A stretch of 64,000 nt of DNA, from contig JAQFVV010000064.1 in assembly GCA_028023455.1 (NCBI GenBank), positions 1,893,825-1,957,824 on the forward strand, in the 5' to 3' direction. Shown here in pieces: positions 58,961 through 64,000 of the stretch. Both the position numbers and the translations under genes were made by a program. The number at the start of each line of letters is the position of its first letter. The stretch's first letter is position 1. The notes beneath the pieces were generated by a model that saw only the letters and a program-made list of their open reading frames with translations, was not told the DNA's origin and made no database searches. This stretch comes from Epiperipatus broadwayi. Its lineage: Eukaryota; Onychophora; Udeonychophora; Euonychophora; Peripatidae.

Positions 58961-60015
58961 AATTTTAAGAAAAAGATATTTTTTTTTAAATGTATTTTTT
59001 TGTAAATCTACTTGGTGTAAGTATTACAAAGGGAAGAAGAATATGGCAAGGTGCAGAATAAAGATATTGTGGATTGCTGATAAATAAACTAATTAAGAAA
59101 TATAAACAATATAAAAATAATTATGTAAATATTTTTATAGAAATGCAAAAGAATTTTTAAAAACCCAAGCTTGTAAAAAGAGCTCAAAGGAAAATTTAAA
59201 CAATTGAAAATAAAATTGATTTCATTTCAATGGTAGTTAAAATTTTATAGTTAGAAAATTGCAGATTTAATAACATGTTCTCTTAGTTAATACTGTAGGA
59301 TAGTTAAAATTAGTCATCTTTATTTGGAATTGACTACTATACAATAGCCATGATCAGCTAAAAAATTGAATTATTTTAGATTAGTCATTTATATATTACA
59401 AATATCTACACCATTGTACGCCTGTCTATGATAAATTGATCTATAGTGAACATGATAAAGTTACATTAACACCCTTTTAGCCAGATAATTATTTAAGTCA
59501 TTATCATATATATAATTCTAGAGACTATACAGGCCTTGAGTGATAATACAAATCTACAGTTTTAAATAAATTTTGTTAATAAGACAGTTAAATTCAGATC
59601 GGAAAATGTGCCTTAATAATAATTATATTATCAAATTGATTTACATTTGCCAATTAAATTTAGATATTTTAAATTGATAGTATTTAACTTTCCTTAGATA
59701 TGTAATATTTTTAATGGTTTATTTTTGTTCTAAATATTTACATAGAAATTGATTTGTGAAATTAACATATATATATTTAGGATTTGAACTCAGATTTTCA
59801 AGCATCCTACAACTATCCACTCTATCTTATACAACTGATACTCATGACCATATACATGTAAAAAGAAAAATGATTTCCAATATATGCATTTTATGCTGAA
59901 CCACTACTCATCATTAAAGTATGAAGATTTACTATCTCAATGTAAACTGAGCACTGATTATATATATATATAAATAACTACAACCATTAAATGTCTGTAT
60001 TTTTAAATTATATGA
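58961..60015. other. No recognisable gene
   Basis: AT-rich. On the minus strand at 59,768-59,835 a B-box-like GAGTTCAAATCC with some tRNA-like sequence upstream suggests a very old SINE. Confidence 0.4.
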
Positions 60016-60069
60016 TAATAATTCAAACAAATATATTTAACACAGTATTCAAAATTAAATAATATATTC

Positions 60070-60128
60070 TTTACCAGAAGTACTTTCAATTGTTTCACTG
60101 ACAATCTTTATCAACTGTTAATACAAAC
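60070..60128 (-). ncRNA. Hammerhead-like motif, left arm
   Basis: On the minus strand TTGATAA (60,108-60,114), hairpin GATTGT/ACAATT, GAAA (60,084-60,087), GTACTTC. Same U3/A8 form as the other PLE copies. Confidence 0.42.
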
Positions 60129-60212
60129 GTACATATAATATAAAGACAACAGAATTGTGGGAAATTTGAATAGATTGAATGATGGGTAATGCAAGTTTTT
60201 ATTTTTTGTACG

Positions 60213-60272
60213 TTTGTATTAACAATTGATAAAGATTGTCAGTGAAACAATTGAAAGTACTTCTGGTAAAGA
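60213..60272 (+). ncRNA. Hammerhead-like motif, right arm
   Basis: TTGATAA (60,226-60,232), one extra A, hairpin GATTGT (60,234-60,239) with ACAATT (60,247-60,252), GAAA (60,253-60,256), GTACTTC. Stem II differs in sequence from the 30.9-kb copy (GACTA/TAGTC) but still pairs, i.e. compensatory change. Confidence 0.45.
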
Positions 60273-60574
60273 ATATATTATTTAATTTTGAATACTGTGT
60301 TAAATATATTTGTTTGAATTATTAATATATATATATATGCGTATACTTATGTAAAGCCACATAATAATTTGATTAAAAAATTATTTATTAAAGGTTATTT
60401 TTAATGATCTTTTAAACTTTCAATATGTATATATGCAGATATATTTTAATAACAATTTCTTCTTATTCTTGAACTAAAATTATATTAATATTAATCTCAA
60501 AGTTGCATATTTAATAATAAGAAGAAAGAGAAAAATCAAATAATTTATTGCTTGAGAATTCATAAAGTATTCTG

Positions 60575-60645
60575 GCTACAGAAATGAACTATGATCCTTG
60601 GGCCTGCCACTCTAACACTGTACCAACTATCTATGACTTAAGATT
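60575..60645 (-). mobile_element. tRNA-like remnant
   Basis: The minus strand reads AGTTGGTACAGTGTTAGAG followed by TGGCAGGCCC and a degraded B box (ATAGTTCATTTC). It resembles a tRNA body or old SINE; too altered to be a working tRNA gene. Confidence 0.4.
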
Positions 60646-60789
60646 TTTTAAATTTAATATAAAGATAAATTATTTTTCTTTTGTAAAGTACCATAATTAT
60701 ATCTCTAAAAGTTTTTATGCATTGTATTGATATTATATTAAAGAATTTCTTGTTTATTATTAGTTTATTAAACTGCATAATCTCCCTTT

Positions 60790-61080
60790 ATAATAATATT
60801 AAATAGTGTTATCACACTTATAACATAAAGCTGTATAAATTAATAGCAATTAAAATGACTAAGGCTTTCGAAAACATGTTTTTCTCATAATCATAACCAG
60901 TTATGACTCATTGATTGGAATCATTCTATATATACATATAAAATGATTCTAATGAATGAGTCATAACAGGTTATGATTATGAGAAAAACATTTTTTCGAA
61001 AGCCTTAGTCATTTTAATTGCTATTAATTTATACAGCTTTATGTTATAAATGTATTAGCACTATTTACTATTATTATAAT
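60790..61080. mobile_element. Foldback element
   Basis: Arms of ~138 bp (60,790-60,928 and 60,942-61,080) are nearly perfect inverted copies around a TATATATACATATA centre. An arm motif GACTAAGGCTTTCGAAAAC recalls, loosely, a hammerhead's lower half; no complete ribozyme can be drawn. Confidence 0.8.
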
Positions 61081-61084
61081 TTGG

Positions 61085-63430
61085 ACAAGCATAAAGCATA
61101 AATCTTTGATTTATTACTTAATAATCTATCTTTGTGAATTAATTTTTGTTTTACCCAATGGATTTCAAATACAGAAGAAAATAAACATATTAAAACGATC
61201 AGTCTGGGAATTAGGGTCTTCTATATAATTATTAAGAAATGACAGATCTTATATCTCCAATTGATGGATTGAACCCATATATTATTTTATGACTAAAAAT
61301 ACCATAGGTGTATAGAATACAAAAACGCACGTACCAATAAATATTTGTCTTCTAATCACGGTAATCTATCTAGACAATTAACACATATTCCTTTTTGTCT
61401 TCATTCTGACAATTGAAATTATTGTTGTGATTTATACATTAGTTGGTTTCATTTTAGATAGGTATCATCATCATTATTGATTTCCCTCAAATTAAATAGT
61501 TATATATGTTATTCTCTGATTCACAATTGCATTCAAGCATATATAGATAACACATAGGAATTATTAATCGATGTATTTCATTATCTGATCTCAATGTTTA
61601 ATCAATCATCAATTAGAAGCATCACCAGTAGGTAATGTAAAAAAATTTAGCTTTCTGTTTATATAGTTTTTTCTTTTTGCTATATTTAGTTTCCAAACTA
61701 TGACACAAGTATATTTATATGCCCTGAAAAGAAGACACTGAGATATTTTCATGGGTTAAAAAGTCTTTATGTATTCAGAAGCTCAAGTGATTTATTATAA
61801 CTTGACAAACTTGAAGTTAATAGTGGTATTTTACACTCAGGGGAAAAATAGATAGGCAATAAAGTTAAAAACTAAAAAGCAATTACGCAAAAAAATATGA
61901 TAGTAAATGTAAAGTCTCAGAACATGAAGATACTTATAGACGAAAATGTTAGACAAATGAAGCAAGCAAGTACTGACTAGCAACCATAAATGAATTTATT
62001 AAAGCTCATTCTCAAGATCTGTAAACTATAGAAAAAATTGATAATTTAAAATTTTTGAGAATCTAGAATATTGATAGTTATTGAAATGGAAAGAATTAAA
62101 AAGAGAATATCTCCCTCTACTTATAAAAATTGTCCATAGACGAATTTTGCCAAGTTTTATATAAAGAATGTAAAAGCTTATAAATAAATTAGACAAAAAT
62201 CAAGAAACAATTATAAAATGAATCGAGAAATAGCGTCAGTGACATTGAAAAAAAAGGTAAAACTCACATAATTATTTGAGAATAATCTAGAAATAATAAA
62301 AAGAACACAAAAATACTACAAGACAGCATGATCATAGTATTAAAATAAATAAGAAAATTAAACAAACCTAATTTTATTATTACTGTTATACTGCTTATTT
62401 TATTAAAAGTAATCAACTTTACAGTTTTGATTAACAAGCAATCTTTTTCAATGTTTTAAAAAAATATTCTGCGTCTTTCTTCTTTACTATCTCACTCTTC
62501 AGTATATTACATCTTCTTTATAAGTATTATAAGTGTATATTCTTTTATAGTCATTGACACAATTGTAAAAATTAAGAAATCCAACTTTCTTATTACTGCT
62601 ACAATGAATATTTAAATGAAATGAATCAACCTTACAATTTTGATTGATCAGTTCTGAAGAAGACTGTTGGTCATTCGAAATTTTAGAATGATTATTTTTT
62701 AGAGACTAGTGAAAGAAGTGTAAAAGATAAACAGTACTACAGTGGAGAACAACCAAGTTTATATATGCAAATAACCACATAACAATATGATAAAATTATT
62801 GATATGTGAAGAAACAGATGAATCTAAAATTAAAATGATTTAAAATTCTTCACACAAAGAAAGCTATTCCATATTAAAAAAGACAACGAATAATGCAGAC
62901 AATTACCAAAATATATTATCTAAGGATTTCTATATCTGTTAGTAATGTGCAAAAAATATATTAGTATAGAAAATAATTATGAACATAAAATGAATGCAGA
63001 ATATACAAATAAGGCAGATATTGATGCTACAATTCAATCTGTCATGGATGCAGAAGTGATAGATAAAATCAATATAAACATAAAATCCGCAGATGAAGCA
63101 GTAATATAGAAAGTACAAAAAAGTACATAAGTTGTAAATATATTAATAGGATGTCCCAATACAGGAGAGTAAGATTTGTGATATAATACAATAATTATAT
63201 ACCATAAAAATGCAAAGGATTATCAAAAACATCCACAGAATTTTCTGCATAGCATAAGAGTATTTTTGATTAAAAGAATATGTTTTATATCCATGGGGTT
63301 TTATATTAAATATTTGTTATAAAATTTAACACAAGAAATATTATAAAGGTTTATTTATTATGCCATGTGTTGTGAATTAATCTTAAGTATACCTGCAAAT
63401 AATGAAATTGTTCAAACTAAAATATTATAT
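61085..63430. other. No firm gene
   Basis: AT-rich. At 62,650-62,700 the sequence CTGAAGAAGACTG...GGTCATTCGAAA has hammerhead-like boxes without convincing stems. Possible but unconvincing LINE-derived sequence lies around 62,080-62,340. Confidence 0.35.
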
Positions 63431-63439
63431 CAATCAGAT

Positions 63440-63760
63440 TTAATATTCAATACAGTTGGCCAAAAATAACCATAAATGTAAATAAACCACCAATGACATA
63501 AGCACATCAATTAGAGAATTACATCAGTGTTATATCCCAACTGACCATCACACTAGTAAACTAGTCTAGATTCCATCTTGATCAGATTAAACATTCATTG
63601 CCACAAACCAATGTTATATAAATAGATAGAATATATCCAATAAGGAAACAGGCCAATGGATGATGATGTTTGATGAATCCAATTGTTTTCACTATGAAAG
63701 GAGACCCAGTTGTAAATAATCAGTCCAGTTAGAGATAAAGGAGGCAACAATAATTAACTA
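63440..63760 (+). pseudogene. Possible Tc1/mariner transposase remnant
   Basis: The plus strand near 63,655-63,710 reads WMMMFDESNCFHYERRP, resembling the second catalytic Asp region (FSDES.F) of Tc1/mariner transposases. The preceding ~180 bp is compatible with the upstream helix region only in broken frames. No terminal inverted repeats were seen. Confidence 0.35.
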
Positions 63761-63764
63761 TCAA

Positions 63765-64000
63765 ACCTGAACAGCAGTACTAATGTTGTCTGCTATATGG
63801 TTAGAGCAGTGAGGAAAGTTTCCATTAGAACTGAAAGCTTCTAGAACTTAGATCAGACATGAGGCAAGTTGTCATGGTGGAGCTGGAAGAGTCATCATTC
63901 CTACACCCAAGGCAATTTATTGCATAACAGCTGAAAGTGTCAACAGTAGTTACTCATGTATTCTTTGAAGTGATAGATAAATCTAGATAGGTACCTGAAG
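63765..64000. other. Nothing recognised at window end
   Basis: Somewhat less AT-rich than average and possibly a continuation of the transposase-like remnant; no domain can be supported. Confidence 0.3.

Larger units (their letters stand above)
60017..60323. mobile_element. Miniature PLE-type foldback
   Basis: Arms of ~116 bp (60,017-60,132 and 60,208-60,323) differ at very few positions. The 75-bp centre holds the last codons of the PLE frame (AGAATTGTGGGAAAT region). Each arm carries the PLE hammerhead-like motif. It is thus a PLE reduced to its two ends, head-to-head. Confidence 0.85.

Overview
The window is AT-rich eukaryotic, almost certainly invertebrate metazoan, genomic DNA. The signs are intron-containing coding sequence, long microsatellites, an RTE-type LINE, Penelope-like elements (PLEs) with GIY-YIG-type tails, tRNA-derived SINEs and many foldback elements. 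I cannot name the organism. Almost everything here is mobile or repetitive. Only one host-like protein gene is supported: a two-exon secreted cationic peptide gene at 16,240-17,791. The one intact large reading frame is a 994-residue LINE polyprotein (55,948-58,932), in a full-length element flanked by an 11-bp target-site duplication.

The most striking content is a set of self-cleaving RNA motifs. Hammerhead ribozyme (HHR) sequences occur in at least three unrelated-looking repeat families. (i) A 2.45-kb array of 456-bp units (5,643-8,088) has five ribozymes, four with an intact core; it switches orientation in the middle and is flanked by a 13-bp direct repeat. (ii) A solo element at about 8,870-9,000 has a textbook minimal core. 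(iii) A perfect 155-bp inverted repeat at 24,504-24,843 places one ribozyme on each strand. A fourth, degenerate hammerhead-like motif recurs in the PLE fragments at 0.2-0.7, 28.9-31.0 and 60.0-60.3 kb. In those copies the usual C3/G8 tertiary pair appears as U3/A8. Nearly every HHR-bearing locus is arranged head-to-head.

Layout. 0-0.7 kb: PLE fragment in inverted repeats. 0.7-5.2 kb: nothing clear. 5.2-10.5 kb: copy 1 of an old duplicated tract, carrying HHR families i and ii. 10.5-11.7 kb: a relative of family i, then a 285-unit (AAG)n tract. 12.9-14.8 kb: a foldback and an RTE copy with a twin-priming inversion. 16.2-18.0 kb: the peptide gene. 19.1-22.4 kb: decayed RTE copies with nested insertions. 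24.5-24.8 kb: HHR family iii. 28.4-47.0 kb: copy 2 of the duplicated tract, in three pieces separated by a PLE-bearing block and a block with 1.3-kb direct repeats. 48.4-54.1 kb: foldbacks, LINE remnants and a SINE. 55.1-59.0 kb: a TCTA microsatellite and the intact RTE. 59-64 kb: PLE and other foldbacks, and decayed fragments.

Copy 2 preserves sites without the family i array, without the 8.9-kb solo element and, reciprocally, copy 1 lacks the SINE at 46.4 kb. The window therefore records its own insertion history. A plausible reading is that RTE and/or PLE reverse transcriptase mobilised the SINEs and the ribozyme-bearing RNAs; this is inference.
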